This document shows, in pieces, positions 51,245-63,748 of a stretch of 64,000 nt of DNA (positions are counted from its first letter, which is position 1; each line of letters opens with the position of its first letter). The position numbers and the translations under genes are program-made. The stretch lies in contig NZ_LGDG01000272.1 of NCBI RefSeq assembly GCF_001279775.1, forward strand, positions 99,085 to 163,084, written 5' to 3'. Below the pieces are notes generated by a model. The model was not told the DNA's origin. It saw nothing but the letters and a program-made list of their open reading frames with translations, and did no database searches. Source of the DNA: Streptomyces sp. MMG1533. GTDB taxonomy: Bacteria > Actinomycetota > Actinomycetes > Streptomycetales > Streptomycetaceae.

Positions 51245-52161
51245 TGTGCTCCTGCTTTCAAGGGCGCGTCGTGCGCCGACCGCTGCTGGGGCAGCGACTG
51301 CTCGGTGGGGGTGGGCGGCGGATAGTCCGCCTCGTTGACGTGGAAGACGGATCGGGGTGCCAGGCCGAACGCCTCGATGGACTGCACGTACTTGGAGACC
51401 CGGATGAGGCTGAGGTTCCGGCGGGCGGCGAGGTCGGTGATCCAGTGCGGGGTGCGCTCGTTGACCTTGATCTCCATCACCGACATGTGCGGCGGGATGG
51501 TGAACCGGTTCTCGGGAACGGCGGTGCCGAAGTGGAAGTCCCGGTCCCTGCCGCGGATGCGCCGGTCGAAGGTCACCCGCAGCCCGGTGTCCGCGCCTCG
51601 GCCGACCAGCGCCTCACGCTGATAGCCGGTGATCGCAGTGGGCTGCAGGTTCAGCCGGATGACCAGTTCGAGCACCTCATGGATGAAGGCCCGCTCCCTG
51701 GGCGAGTGCTCCACCATCTCCCGGCCGTCGCACAGCTTCCGTGCGACGCCGTAGGGAAGGGTGATCCGGCGCTTCTGCGTGACCCGGTTGACGCGTTGCT
51801 TGATCTCCACGCACACAGCGGACTCGTCGGTGACGCCGTCCAAGTCCCCGTAGTGGCGGATGCGCAGCTTGCGCCGGAACTTCAGGCCCTCGATCTTCTC
51901 CCAGTAGAACCGCAGCTGCGGAGTGTCGTAGTACAGACTCCACACGCCGTAGCCGCCGACCGGGCTGTTGAGGTCCCGGTCCATCCGCTCCGCCAGCTCG
52001 TCCCGGATCTCGGCGGCCTGCTCGACCGGCACGAGATACTTCAGCTCGAACCGGTTGAACGCGTGCAGTCGGCTCGCCACGTGCAGCGGCTGCTCGTCCT
52101 CCTGGTCCGCCTCGCGGCCCTGCGCCTTCCGCAGTGCGGTCACCTGGGGTAGTGGTGCCAC
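51241..52161 (-). CDS. VTC-domain (polyphosphate polymerase-like) protein
   Basis: A 306-residue protein with a VTC/CYTH-type tunnel fold: FNRFELKYLVPVEQAAEI, GGYGVWSLYYDTPQLRFYWEKIEG, KLRIRHYG, VCVEIKQRVNRVTQKRRI, AITGYQREALVG, RVTFDRRIRGRDRDFHF and MSVMEIKVNERTPHWI. The alternating basic and acidic residues expected of a polyphosphate/triphosphate tunnel are present. VTC in yeast makes polyphosphate from ATP; bacterial relatives are little studied. GTG 52161 follows AGGAGG. It is the first gene of the VTC-DUF4956-CotH operon. Confidence 0.92.
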   Translation of the reverse strand: MAPLPQVTALRKAQGREADQEDEQPLHVASRLHAFNRFELKYLVPVEQAAEIRDELAERMDRDLNSPVGGYGVWSLYYDTPQLRFYWEKIEGLKFRRKLRIRHYGDLDGVTDESAVCVEIKQRVNRVTQKRRITLPYGVARKLCDGREMVEHSPRERAFIHEVLELVIRLNLQPTAITGYQREALVGRGADTGLRVTFDRRIRGRDRDFHFGTAVPENRFTIPPHMSVMEIKVNERTPHWITDLAARRNLSLIRVSKYVQSIEAFGLAPRSVFHVNEADYPPPTPTEQSLPQQRSAHDAPLKAGAQ

Positions 52162-52223
52162 CTTGCGCCTCCTTCGTCGTACGTTCCGGACCGGCTGGCC
52201 AGGCACACGTAACCCAGGGCGTG

Positions 52224-52240
52224 TGAGAAACCGCTGAGAA
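52224..52240 (-). promoter_or_regulatory. Direct repeats upstream of the VTC operon (OmpR-type box)
   Basis: TGAGAA at 52224-52229 and 52235-52240 (TTCTCA on the minus strand) are spaced 11 bp start to start, the period typical of OmpR/PhoB-family binding sites. A third TGAGAT lies at 52265. They are 60-80 bases upstream of the VTC start. Binding by the nearby response regulator is inferred. Confidence 0.5.
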
Positions 52241-52338
52241 TTGCGGGGTAATTGCAGGGGTATCTGAGATGTCCAAAAGGTGAACTGGAGGGGTGAAGTG
52301 AGGTCGCGCCTACCGCCGTTGCGGTACGGCTGACCGCC

Positions 52339-53013
52339 GTGTTCGAGGGCGTGTACCGGGACGCCGCCGTCCACATCAACGGGGACTACGCCGGTCAACG
52401 CTCCTTCGGCTACCAGCACTTCTTCATCGACGCCGACCGTTTCCTGCGCTTCGGCGAGGACAACGAGATCCGCTTGTCGAGGCCCGCACCCATCGCGACT
52501 CGCGCTGGTACACCGGCGCGGGCGTCTACCGCGACACGTGGATGCTCGTCGGAGAGGTGGTCCGGATCGCCCCCCACGGGGTTCGGGTCACCACTCCCGA
52601 CATCGACGGGGAGCGAGCGGTGGTCGAGATCGCGACGAGGGTCGAGAACGACTCGATCGCGATCCGCACGGTCGACCTCGTCACGGAGATCCGCGACGCC
52701 AACGGGAGCGTCGTCGCGAGCGACGTCTCGAAGGCCACGGTGCTGCCGGGCGAGCCCGCGACCGTACGCCAACGCCTGTACGTCCACGCCCCGTTGCTGT
52801 GGAGCCCCAAGACACCGGCCCTCTACGGCGCTGCCGTGGCCCTCACGGACGCCGAAGCGGCCGTGGACGCCGAGAGAGTCACCTTCGGCATCCGTTCCCT
52901 GGGCCTGGACCCCGAGCACGGACTGCGGATCAACGGGGAGACGGTCAAGCTGCGCGGTGCATGCGTCCACCACGACAACGGCGTACTGGGGGCGGCGAGC
53001 CTCGGCCCACTGC
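52339..53013 (+). pseudogene. Glycoside hydrolase family 2 fragment, frameshifted and truncated
   Basis: The relic opens VFEGVYRDAAVHINGDYAGQRSFGYQHFFIDADRFLRFGEDNEIRL (GH2 jelly-roll domain), changes frame near 52474, and continues EARTHRDSRWYTGAGVYRDTWMLVG through the Ig-like domain to RGACVHHDNGVLGAASLG, where the catalytic barrel should begin. Both the N-terminal start and the catalytic domain are missing. It is distinct from the intact GH2 gene at 57870-60695. Confidence 0.82.
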
Positions 53014-53322
53014 CGCTCATCGGACGGGCCGAGGTCTGCCCCAGCCTGCTCCAGACCATCAGCGCCGTAGGACAGAGCTCGCATGTTCCATCAGCTACCG
53101 CGAGCAACACTCACGCGACTCCCCGGACAAGGGTCGAAACCACTGCCGAACCGCGAAGAAGACGATCTTCTGGAACGGGCTCGCCAAGAAGAACGCGCGG
53201 CATGGGCCCGAGCACCGGCGCCCGCTCTCCGTTGAGGGTGGAAGGGCACGGAACCAACAGAGCCCCTCGGTCGCCGGGGTGGCGAGTGAGATCACCACGC
53301 CGAAGACGAGGCGCTGTGCCGC
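53014..53322. other. Intergenic debris
   Basis: Between the GH2 and PP2C relics I see no gene. Frames here are open only by chance. Confidence 0.4.
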
Positions 53323-53529
53323 CAGGGCCCGGGTCCGGGCCAGGAGGAGAGCCGCGTCGTCGGTACGGATCTCGGGCAGCACGCAGCGCAGGGCATCCTC
53401 GCACGTTTCCTCCAGGGGGCGGCCTGGTGTGGCGAGGGCGTCACGGAGAAGGGCGTATCCCTCGTCGGGATCACGGTCGGGGGTTTCGACGAGACCGTCG
53501 GCGCAGAGGGCCAGGAGCCGATATGTCCG
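53323..53529 (-). pseudogene. SpoIIE/PP2C phosphatase C-terminal fragment
   Basis: About 69 residues remain: TYRLLALCADGLVETPDRDPDEGYALLRDAL, then PLEETCEDALRCVLPEIRTDDAALLLARTRAL. These are the last two conserved blocks of the SpoIIE-type phosphatase domain (DGLVE and DDAALL). The N-terminal part is absent, so it is a relic. Confidence 0.72.
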
Positions 53530-54021
53530 CCCTGTCCGTCCACGGGTTGGACGGGACGGACAATACGTGGGCCCGAAATCAACCTGGATGCGACCCGGAC
53601 GGTTTACTTCGCTGAAGAACACCGCGTCTGACCTGTGGAAATGCAGAGCGGCAGACGAGTCGTGCTATACGCCGGGATTCCTGGAGCACCTTTCTGACCT
53701 GCGACTTTCCGGGATCGGACCGGCTGTGACCTGCCAGGACGGGTTGCAGAGGCGATCGGAGGCAGTCAGAGGAAACCGCTCTGATTCGACCCCGATTCGA
53801 CCCGAGCTGCTCGGAGCCAGTCAGAGGCAATTGCCCTCTGTCTGGCCCCGAATCGGCCGAGGTCGGGGCGGTGTCGAACGGCCCTGCTCGGTGCCCGCCG
53901 CTGACTTACCGCATACCGCACCCCGGACGCGGCGACAACGCCGGCCCGGCACGGGGGCGGGCCATCGCCCGAGTCGGTGTGACCGGCCCGGGCGATGCCC
54001 CGTCTGTCCCTCGTCGCCCGG
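53530..54021. other. Intergenic region with short repeats and a terminator
   Basis: No gene is supported. GATTCGACCCC is repeated in tandem at 53783-53803, and CAGAGG-CAATTGC-CCTCTG (53822-53840) is a palindrome. Near the end, a hairpin lies downstream of the MFS gene. Confidence 0.5.
53961..54000 (-). terminator. Probable terminator of the MFS exporter gene
   Basis: ATCGCCCG (53964-53971) and CGGGCGAT (53989-53996) form an 8-bp stem that extends through GGGC/GCCC with a one-base bulge. It lies about 20 bases past the MFS stop codon. Confidence 0.55.
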
Positions 54022-55665
54022 TCAGCCGCGCCGGTCTCCCACGGGCTGAGCGGTGCCCGCCGCCTGAGCGTTCTCGGCGGCGGCGTCCGGGCGGCCGTGC
54101 TGTGCCGTGCCCGCGGCCTTAGCCGCACCCGCCGCGGCCTGCTTGGGCTGGCGCAGGAGGGTGACCGCGCACACGGCCGCGATCAGCACCAGCACCGCCG
54201 CCACGATGAGGCACAGCCGCATGCCGTCGATGAGGGAGTCGCCCAGGGCGCCGTAGACCTGACCGGCGGTGGAGCCGAGGTTCATCCCCGCGACCGCGCC
54301 CAGGCCGCCGTCCTTGGCGGTGGCGACGATGGTATGGGCCTGGGTGCCGGTCACTCCGGCGTCGGCGAGGTGGCCGGGCAGGGTGTGGACGGCGCGGGTG
54401 GACAGCAGGGCGCCGAGGACGGCCGGGCCGAGCGCGCCGCCGACCTGGCGGAAGGCGTTGTTGGCGGCCGAGGCCATACCGGCCAGCTGGTGCGGCACGG
54501 CAGCGACGGCGGTGGCCGTCATCGGGGTGGTGACGAGGCCGAGGCCGACGCCCAGCACGATCAGCCGCCAGGCGATGGAGCCGTAGGAGGTGTCGGCGTC
54601 GAGGTTGGTCATGGCCAGCAGGGGCCCGGCGATCAGCAGCAGCCCGACGGTGATCATCCAGCGGGCCGGGACCCGGTGCATGAGACGTCCGGCCGGGGCG
54701 CCGGCCACGATCGCGGCGACCGGGACCAGCAGCAGGCGGGCGCCGGCCTCCAGAGTGCCGAGCTGCTGCACCATGCCGAAGTACAGGCTGAGGACGAAGA
54801 AGAAGCCGATCAGCCCGAGGAAGGTGATCAGGGCGACCAGGGCGGTGGCGGTGAAGGCCGCGCTGCGGAAGACCGCGAGGTCCAGCATGGGGCTGGCGCT
54901 GCGCTTCTCCGCGACGACGAACGCGATCAGCGCGACGACGCCCAGTGCGAGGGCGGCGACCACCTTCGGCGTGGTGAAGGAGTCGGCACCGCCCTCGATC
55001 ACGCCGTAGACCAGGGCGGTGACGCCGACGGCCACGGTGATCTGGCCGGGCCAGTCGAGCTTGCGTCCGTGCGGGGCGCGCGAGTCGGTCAGCAGCGGGG
55101 CGGCGACGGCCGTCGCGACCAGCGAGAGGGGGATGGACAGCAGGTAGATCCAGCGCCATGCGAAGTGGTCGAGGATCACGCCGGCGATGACCGGGCCGAC
55201 GGCCAGGGCCGCGAGCAGGGCCATGGCCCACATGCCGATGAACTTGCCGCGCTCGCGGAAGTCGGGCACCGCGTGGCTGATCAGCGCCAGCGTGGTGGGC
55301 AGCAGCGCGGCCGAGCCGAGACCGGCCAGGGCCTGCCCGGCCCACAGGGTCTGGATGTTGTGCGCGCACAGGGCGACCGCCGCGCCGGCCGCGCTGAAGA
55401 ACAGGCCGGCCTGGAAGACCTTCTTGCGGCCGTGGACGTCGCCGAAGACGCCGGCGGTCAGGATGAAGGCGGCCATGGGCAGGACGAACGCGTCCTGGAC
55501 CCAGGACAGTTGCGCGGTCGAGGTGTTCAGCGCCCGCTGGATGGCGGGCAGGCTGACCGCGACCGTGGTGATCGGCAGGTAGGCGACGAACACGCCGAGG
55601 CAGGCCATGACGATGGTGGCCGCCCGCCTGTCCGTCGGCCCGCTCGCCGGTGTGGTGACGTTCAC
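54022..55665 (-). CDS. MFS drug exporter, DHA2 (EmrB/QacA) family
   Basis: A 547-residue transporter with about 14 membrane spans. Motif A occurs as GVFGDVHGRKKVFQAGLF and motif C as LAVGPVIAGVILDHFAWRWIYLLSIPLSL, both characteristic of proton-coupled drug exporters. The C-terminal tail is Ala/Gln-rich. GTG 55665 follows CGGAGAA. It may be regulated by the divergent Lrp/AsnC-type regulator starting at 56666. The exported compound is unknown. Confidence 0.94.
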   Translation of the reverse strand: MNVTTPASGPTDRRAATIVMACLGVFVAYLPITTVAVSLPAIQRALNTSTAQLSWVQDAFVLPMAAFILTAGVFGDVHGRKKVFQAGLFFSAAGAAVALCAHNIQTLWAGQALAGLGSAALLPTTLALISHAVPDFRERGKFIGMWAMALLAALAVGPVIAGVILDHFAWRWIYLLSIPLSLVATAVAAPLLTDSRAPHGRKLDWPGQITVAVGVTALVYGVIEGGADSFTTPKVVAALALGVVALIAFVVAEKRSASPMLDLAVFRSAAFTATALVALITFLGLIGFFFVLSLYFGMVQQLGTLEAGARLLLVPVAAIVAGAPAGRLMHRVPARWMITVGLLLIAGPLLAMTNLDADTSYGSIAWRLIVLGVGLGLVTTPMTATAVAAVPHQLAGMASAANNAFRQVGGALGPAVLGALLSTRAVHTLPGHLADAGVTGTQAHTIVATAKDGGLGAVAGMNLGSTAGQVYGALGDSLIDGMRLCLIVAAVLVLIAAVCAVTLLRQPKQAAAGAAKAAGTAQHGRPDAAAENAQAAGTAQPVGDRRG

Positions 55666-55819
55666 GGAAATTCTCCGTTTTCTTGCGTACGGCGTGATGC
55701 GCCGCAATCGGTTGGGTGGGTGGTGCTCAGGGGCTGCCATGCGGAAGCGGGCAGCCCCTGCCTGGGGGACGCGGCCGGTGGCGTCCCCCAGACGTCGGTG
55801 GGTGATGGCGCCCCGCGGC

Positions 55820-56194
55820 TTACGCCGTCAGCCCGAACTCCGCCCGGTACGCGGCCAGATGGGCTTGCAGCCCGGCATGGGGGCGGACGCGCTTGAACGG
55901 GGCGCTGGCACCGGTGGAGCGGATCTGCATGACCGGGTCACCCGGGTTGCCCCAGATGACCTCGACCTGCGTGCCGACCTCGGCGTCGGCGACGTCCAGC
56001 ACCGTCGGGGAGAGCATCTTGCGGAAGTAGTGGCTGTAGCGGCGCCGGGGCAGGAAGGACCAGTCACCGATGCAGCAGGTCTGCTTCCACGACAAGCTCT
56101 CGTCGAGCCAGTCGGCGTGCTCCGGCTCTCCGAGGGGCTTGGCGAGGATGCCTAACGGGGGTGTCGAGGGGAAGGCGTCGGTGGTGAGGTCCAC
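55820..56194 (-). CDS. GcvT-like aminomethyltransferase C-terminal domain, fragment
   Basis: About 124 residues match the C-terminal barrel of the GcvT/LigM-like family: SLSWKQTCCIGDWSFLPRRRYSHYFRKMLSPTVLDVADAEVGTQVEVIWGNPGDPVMQIRSTGASAPFKRV. Full-length relatives exceed 400 residues and bind tetrahydrofolate in the missing N-terminal domain. GTG 56194 is a possible start but the ribosome binding site is poor. It is most likely a truncated relic, though a stand-alone domain cannot be excluded. Confidence 0.6.
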   Translation of the reverse strand: MDLTTDAFPSTPPLGILAKPLGEPEHADWLDESLSWKQTCCIGDWSFLPRRRYSHYFRKMLSPTVLDVADAEVGTQVEVIWGNPGDPVMQIRSTGASAPFKRVRPHAGLQAHLAAYRAEFGLTA

Positions 56195-56665
56195 GGGGAC
56201 GGATGCCTCTCTGGGGAAGTGGCACTGCTCGTGTGCGGGGTGCGACCGGCTCGTCGGCACAGCGCGGCCCAGAGGCCCGGAGCGCCCGCGGGGGGATGCG
56301 AGGACGGCGCTCCGGGCCGGTCAGGGAGCGACGGCGACGCCCCGCCGGGCAGCCGGCCCGCGGACTCCCAGGAGCCCCGGCCCGGGCGCAGGGGCCGTGT
56401 CACCGATCACCCGCTGGATGCGAGAGAGACCGGTGTGCGGGAGCGCCGTCCGGCGGGACGGCACCGCGCCCGCCGTGGTGAGGTGCATCAGCAGGACGAA
56501 TGTGCAGATGCAGGCCGCTGTCGGCGCCAGCCGCGTGCTCATGGGGGTCACGCCCTTTCTTCAGGACACGACCAGCATCCGTCTCGCAGCCCATAACCAT
56601 GAACTCAACCGCCCAAAACGAACAGAAACTTCTATGCCGCCCCAGGAATGTGCCAGACTCCTCTC

Positions 56666-57661
56666 GTGATCGACCATGTGGACAGTAAAATCCTCCACGC
56701 GCTCCAGTGCGCACCTCGCCTCCCGTTCCGGCACATCGCCGAGGTGACCGGCGTGTCGGAGCAGACGGCCGCCCGCCGCTACCACGCCTTGCGCCGCAGC
56801 GGGGTGATGCGCGTGGTCGGCCTGGTCAATCCGGCCGTTCACGGCAAGGCCCAGTGGGTGGCCCGCATCCGCTCCCGCCCCGACCGGGTCGGGCCCCTGG
56901 CGGACTCCCTGGCCAAGCGGCCGGACATCGCCTATGCCAACCTGGCCTCCGGCGGCTCGGAGATCATCTGCATGATCCGCTCCCCCGTCGAGGCCGAGCG
57001 CGACGACATCCTCCTGCGTCAACTGCCCCGCTCCGCCTCGGTCCTGGACGTCAGCATCGACCTCCTCCTGCACCCCTTCGGCGAGACCGGCACCAGCGAA
57101 TGGACCGGGTACGGCGACGGCCTCACCCCCGACCAGGTGCGGCAGCTCACCACCGACCGGCCACCCGCCCCCGCCGGACCACTGCGGCCCCCCACGGACG
57201 AGGACGCCCCCCTGCTGGAAGCCCTCGCCGAGGACGGCCGCACCACCCACACCCGCCTCGCCGAGCTCACCGGCTGGTCCAACGCCCGCGTCGCCCGCCG
57301 CCTGGAGGCGCTGGAGACGTCAGGCACGCTCTTCTACGACGTGGAACTGCTGCCCGAGCGCCTCGGTCACGCCCTCAACGCCACCCTCTGGCTGCGCGTC
57401 TCCCCCGCCCGCCTCGCACAGGCCGGGGAGGCACTCGCGCGGCACACCGAAGTCGCCTTCGCCGGTGCCATCAGCGGCCACCACAACCTGATGGTCAGCG
57501 TCATCTGCCGCGACGCGGAGGACTTCTACCGCTACCTCACCACCAGCGTCGCCGCCATCGACGGCATCGACGCCTACGAGGTCAGCATCCGCGTCCGCCG
57601 CCTTAAACAGGCCGCCTCACTCATCTTCCACGGCCGCCTGGTCCATACGACACTCGCATGA
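56666..57661 (+). CDS. Lrp/AsnC-family regulator with two HTH/ligand modules
   Basis: A 331-residue double AsnC protein. The first HTH is at residues 4-50 (HVDSKILHALQCAPRLPFRHIAEVTGVSEQTAARRYHALRRSGVM) with a RAM-like domain; the second HTH is near 185-225 (DEDAPLLEALAEDGRTTHTRLAELTGWSNARVARRLEALETSGTL) followed by a second RAM-like domain. This tandem arrangement is typical of Streptomyces. It is divergent from the GcvT-like fragment and MFS gene and probably regulates the exporter. GTG 56666 was chosen at the first HTH. Confidence 0.92.
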   Translation: MIDHVDSKILHALQCAPRLPFRHIAEVTGVSEQTAARRYHALRRSGVMRVVGLVNPAVHGKAQWVARIRSRPDRVGPLADSLAKRPDIAYANLASGGSEIICMIRSPVEAERDDILLRQLPRSASVLDVSIDLLLHPFGETGTSEWTGYGDGLTPDQVRQLTTDRPPAPAGPLRPPTDEDAPLLEALAEDGRTTHTRLAELTGWSNARVARRLEALETSGTLFYDVELLPERLGHALNATLWLRVSPARLAQAGEALARHTEVAFAGAISGHHNLMVSVICRDAEDFYRYLTTSVAAIDGIDAYEVSIRVRRLKQAASLIFHGRLVHTTLA

Positions 57662-57695
57662 CAGTCGAGCCCGCCGCAGCGACTGATCCGGGCGC

Positions 57696-57869
57696 GCGTT
57701 CTGGAACAACGTCAAGGTCGTCACCTACGCCTCCGACACCAAGGCCGACCGCCGCAACGCCTTCGTCTCGCAGGCCGGCGCCGAGTACCTCGGCCGCACC
57801 GAAGTGCAGCTGCTCGCCAAGCAGATCAACTACAAAGGGGTGAGCCCGCCGGTGAACACGACTCGGTGA
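57696..57869 (+). pseudogene. Sugar ABC substrate-binding protein fragment (RhaS/LsrB-like)
   Basis: The 58-codon relic reads FWNNVKVVTYASDTKADRRNAFVSQAGAEYLGRTEVQLLAKQINYKG, an internal block of periplasmic-binding-protein-like sugar receptors of the RhaS/LsrB type. Everything before and after is missing and there is no start. It probably belonged to a sugar importer linked to the adjacent galactosidases. Confidence 0.72.
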
Positions 57870-60953
<3,084 letters not shown>

Positions 60954-61031
60954 TCAGGATGCTTGCGCCAAGGTCACGCCGACGGACGTGAACACCCGGT
61001 CATACTCGTACTTTTGGGATGTTCTGACCTC

Positions 61032-61086
61032 TTGACACCACCCGGAGACCGCACCTAGCGTTCGCCGAAGTTCTCCCCAACCGGTT
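61032..61086 (+). promoter_or_regulatory. Promoter and LacI-type operator of the GH42 gene
   Basis: TTGACA (61032-61037), an 18-base spacer and TAGCGT (61056-61061) match the Streptomyces housekeeping promoter. AACCGGTT (61079-61086) lies just after the expected start point, within a longer element (AACCGGTTTCCTATAGC) similar to the one at 60903. The placement fits a roadblock or occlusion by a LacI-family repressor. Confidence 0.65.
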
Positions 61087-61301
61087 TCCTATAGCAGGCG
61101 TTGCGGGGCGTGACGCCGCACAGACGAAGCACCGGTCCATCAACTCTCGGCCTTCACCGGTGCGTTCGGCGGCAGCCGACGAGGACGTACACCCCATCCG
61201 GGTGCACGACAGCACTTCCCCCTCCCTGCAGCGTGGCTTCGTCACCAGCACCGCCACGTCCCGACTCAAGTGACCAACTCTGCCGATCCCGGAGCCGCAC
61301 A

Positions 61302-63308
61302 GTGACCACGCACCCCTTCCCCTCCGTCCCCGGCATCGCCTACGGCGCCGACTACAACCCCGAACAGTGGCCCGAGGAGGTGTGGGCCGAGGACATGCGT
61401 CTCATGCGCGAGGCCGGCGTCAACATCGTCAACGTCGGCATCTTCTCCTGGGCCCTGCTGGAGCCCTCGGAAGGCACCTACGACTTCTCGCGCATGGACC
61501 GGATCCTCGGGCTGCTTCACGACAATGGCATCGCCGCCGACCTCGCGACGCCGACCGCGGCGCCCCCGGCGTGGTTCTACCGTGCCCACCCGGAGGCGCT
61601 GCCGGTCGACAAGGACGGCCGCCGGCTGTCGTACGGCAGCCGCCAGACGTTCTGCCCGTCGAGCCACTCTTACCGCGAGGCCGCCCTGCGCATCACGGGC
61701 GCGCTCGCCGAGCGGTACGCCGACCACCCGGCGGTGGCGATGTGGCACATCCACAACGAGTACGGCTGCCACACCAACGCCTGCTACTGCGACACCAGCG
61801 CGGCGGCGTTTCGGGCCTGGCTGCGTACGAAGTACGCCGATGACCTGGCGGCGCTGAACGACGCCTGGGGCACCACCTTCTGGAGCCAGTGGTACTACGA
61901 CTGGGACGAGATCCTGCCCCCACGGGCGACCGCCGCCGGCCCCAACCCGTCCAACCTGCTGGACTGGCGCCGCTTCTGCTCGGACGAACTGCTGTCGCTC
62001 TACAAGGCGGAACGGGACGTGGTGCGGGAGGCGACCCCCGTCACTCCCGTCACCACCAATTTCATGGCGATCACCGACGCGCTGGACTACTGGCGGTGGG
62101 CCCCGGAGCTGGACGTGGTGTCGAACGACCACTACGCGATGTCCACCGACCCCGAGGCGGAGATCGAGATCGCGCTGAGCAGCGATCTGATGCGGTCGCT
62201 GGCGGGCGGCCCCTGGTTCCTGATGGAGCACTCCACCGGCGCGGTGAACTGGCAGACCGTCAACCGGGCCAAAAAGTCCGGTGAGTTGCGCCGCAACGCC
62301 CTGGCACACGTGGCCCACGGCGCGGACGGCATCGCCTTCTTCCAGTGGCGGGCGTCGAAGGCCGGCGCCGAACAGTGGCACTCGGCGATGGTTCCGCACG
62401 CCGGCACCGACAGCCAGATCTGGCGGGACGTGGTCCGACTGGGCGCCGACCTCAAGGCGCTGGCCGAGGTGCGGGGCAGCACCGGCACGGCCGAGGTCGC
62501 CATCACCTGGGACTGGAACGCCCGTTGGGCCCTGGAATTCCCCGCCCAGCCCAACAGCCAACTGCGCTATGTGGACCTGGTGCGCGCCTGGTACGAGCCG
62601 CTGTGGCGGGCGGGCGTCGCCGTGGACTTCGTACGCCCGGACGCGGACCTGTCGCCGTACCGTCTGGTCCTGGTTCCGGGCCTGTACCTGGTCGACGACG
62701 AGGGCGCGGCGAACCTGGCGGGGTTCGCGGAGCGGGGCGGCACCCTCGCGGTCGGCTTTCACAGCGGAGCCGTCGACCGGAACTGCCATGTCCGGCTGGG
62801 CGGTTACCCCGGAGCGTTCCGCGAGGCGCTGGGCATCAGCTCGGACGAGCACTTCCCGCTGCAACCCGGCGACACGGTCGCGCTGCGCGGGGGCGGTACC
62901 TCCTCACTGTGGTCCGAACGCGTACGCCTGGAGGGGGCGGAGGCGGTGACCTGGTACACCGACGGACCCCTGACGGACGTACCCGCCGTGACACGGAACA
63001 CGTACGGCGAGGGCACGGCCTGGTACCTGGCCACGCACCCGGACCCGGCGACCCTCACGTCCTGCCTCACCGCCCTCTGCACCGAGGCCGGAGTGGAACC
63101 GGTCCGCACGGCACCGGAGGGCGTCGAGGTGGTGCGCCGCCGATCCCCGTCCGCGGACTACCTGTTCCTCATCGACCACGGCGGCCACGGCGCGGCAGTA
63201 CCCGTCGCCGAGGACGCGGTCGAACTCCTCACCGGCAAGGCGACGCCGGGCTCGGTGACGCTGGCACCGGGAGAGATCGCGGTGGTACGCCAGCCACGGC
63301 ACGGCTGA
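61302..63308 (+). CDS. Beta-galactosidase, glycoside hydrolase family 42
   Basis: A 668-residue GH42 enzyme: TIM barrel (about 1-390), trimerisation domain (about 400-600) and a small C-terminal beta domain. The N-terminus GIAYGADYNPEQWPEEVWAEDMRLM is diagnostic. Acid/base Glu153 is in HIHNEYGCH and nucleophile Glu309 in WFLMEHSTGAVNW. Cys118, Cys156, Cys161 and Cys163 form the zinc-binding cluster seen in many family members. No signal peptide. GTG 61302 follows GGAG. It probably shares a regulon with the divergent GH2 galactosidase. Confidence 0.96.
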   Translation: MTTHPFPSVPGIAYGADYNPEQWPEEVWAEDMRLMREAGVNIVNVGIFSWALLEPSEGTYDFSRMDRILGLLHDNGIAADLATPTAAPPAWFYRAHPEALPVDKDGRRLSYGSRQTFCPSSHSYREAALRITGALAERYADHPAVAMWHIHNEYGCHTNACYCDTSAAAFRAWLRTKYADDLAALNDAWGTTFWSQWYYDWDEILPPRATAAGPNPSNLLDWRRFCSDELLSLYKAERDVVREATPVTPVTTNFMAITDALDYWRWAPELDVVSNDHYAMSTDPEAEIEIALSSDLMRSLAGGPWFLMEHSTGAVNWQTVNRAKKSGELRRNALAHVAHGADGIAFFQWRASKAGAEQWHSAMVPHAGTDSQIWRDVVRLGADLKALAEVRGSTGTAEVAITWDWNARWALEFPAQPNSQLRYVDLVRAWYEPLWRAGVAVDFVRPDADLSPYRLVLVPGLYLVDDEGAANLAGFAERGGTLAVGFHSGAVDRNCHVRLGGYPGAFREALGISSDEHFPLQPGDTVALRGGGTSSLWSERVRLEGAEAVTWYTDGPLTDVPAVTRNTYGEGTAWYLATHPDPATLTSCLTALCTEAGVEPVRTAPEGVEVVRRRSPSADYLFLIDHGGHGAAVPVAEDAVELLTGKATPGSVTLAPGEIAVVRQPRHG

Positions 63309-63360
63309 CGAGACGATCCCGGTGTCGGGCCGCTGTTCGGACAAGAGCGGCAAGGACTCA

Positions 63361-63620
63361 TGCGGGCACTCCCCCTCAGCGGTACGCCTTCCCCGGCCCG
63401 TTCCTGGACGCAGACCACCGCCCTCGACTACCTGTTGTCCCTTGATCCCGACCGGCTCCTCGCGCCCTTGCGGCGTGAGGCCGGTCTGCCGCCGGTCGCC
63501 GAGTCCTTCGGCGACCGGGAGAGCTCCCTCGACGACCACACCGTCCGGCACGCGCTGTCGGGTGCCACCCTCATGTGCGCCGCGACGGACGATCCCCGGC
63601 CGAGGACCATGGTTCTGCGC
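63361..63620 (+). pseudogene. GH127-like (DUF1680) glycosidase N-terminal fragment
   Basis: Two frames give PGPFLDA, then, after a one-base shift near 63410, TTALDYLLSLDPDRLLAPLRREAGLPP and DDHTVRHALSGATLMCAATDDP. These are the first conserved blocks of GH127 beta-L-arabinofuranosidase-like enzymes. The remaining 500 residues are absent. It is a relic of another glycan-degrading gene next to the galactosidases. Confidence 0.65.
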
Positions 63621-63748
63621 CGGCCTGTTCGACGTCCGCTGCGCCCTGCGCGGTCAGCAGGACCAGCAGTCCCTTCAGGTTGGCGATCCGCATGGGAATC
63701 TCCTTGCCTTGTTGCTTCCACACCGGCAGCCGTCCGGGGCGGCGTGGT

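Noticed and set aside
53995..55896. A 633-codon plus-strand ORF
   Set aside because: It is antisense to the MFS exporter, with low-complexity Asp/Gln/Gly/Arg repeats and no domain; the exporter on the other strand has 14 spans and family motifs.
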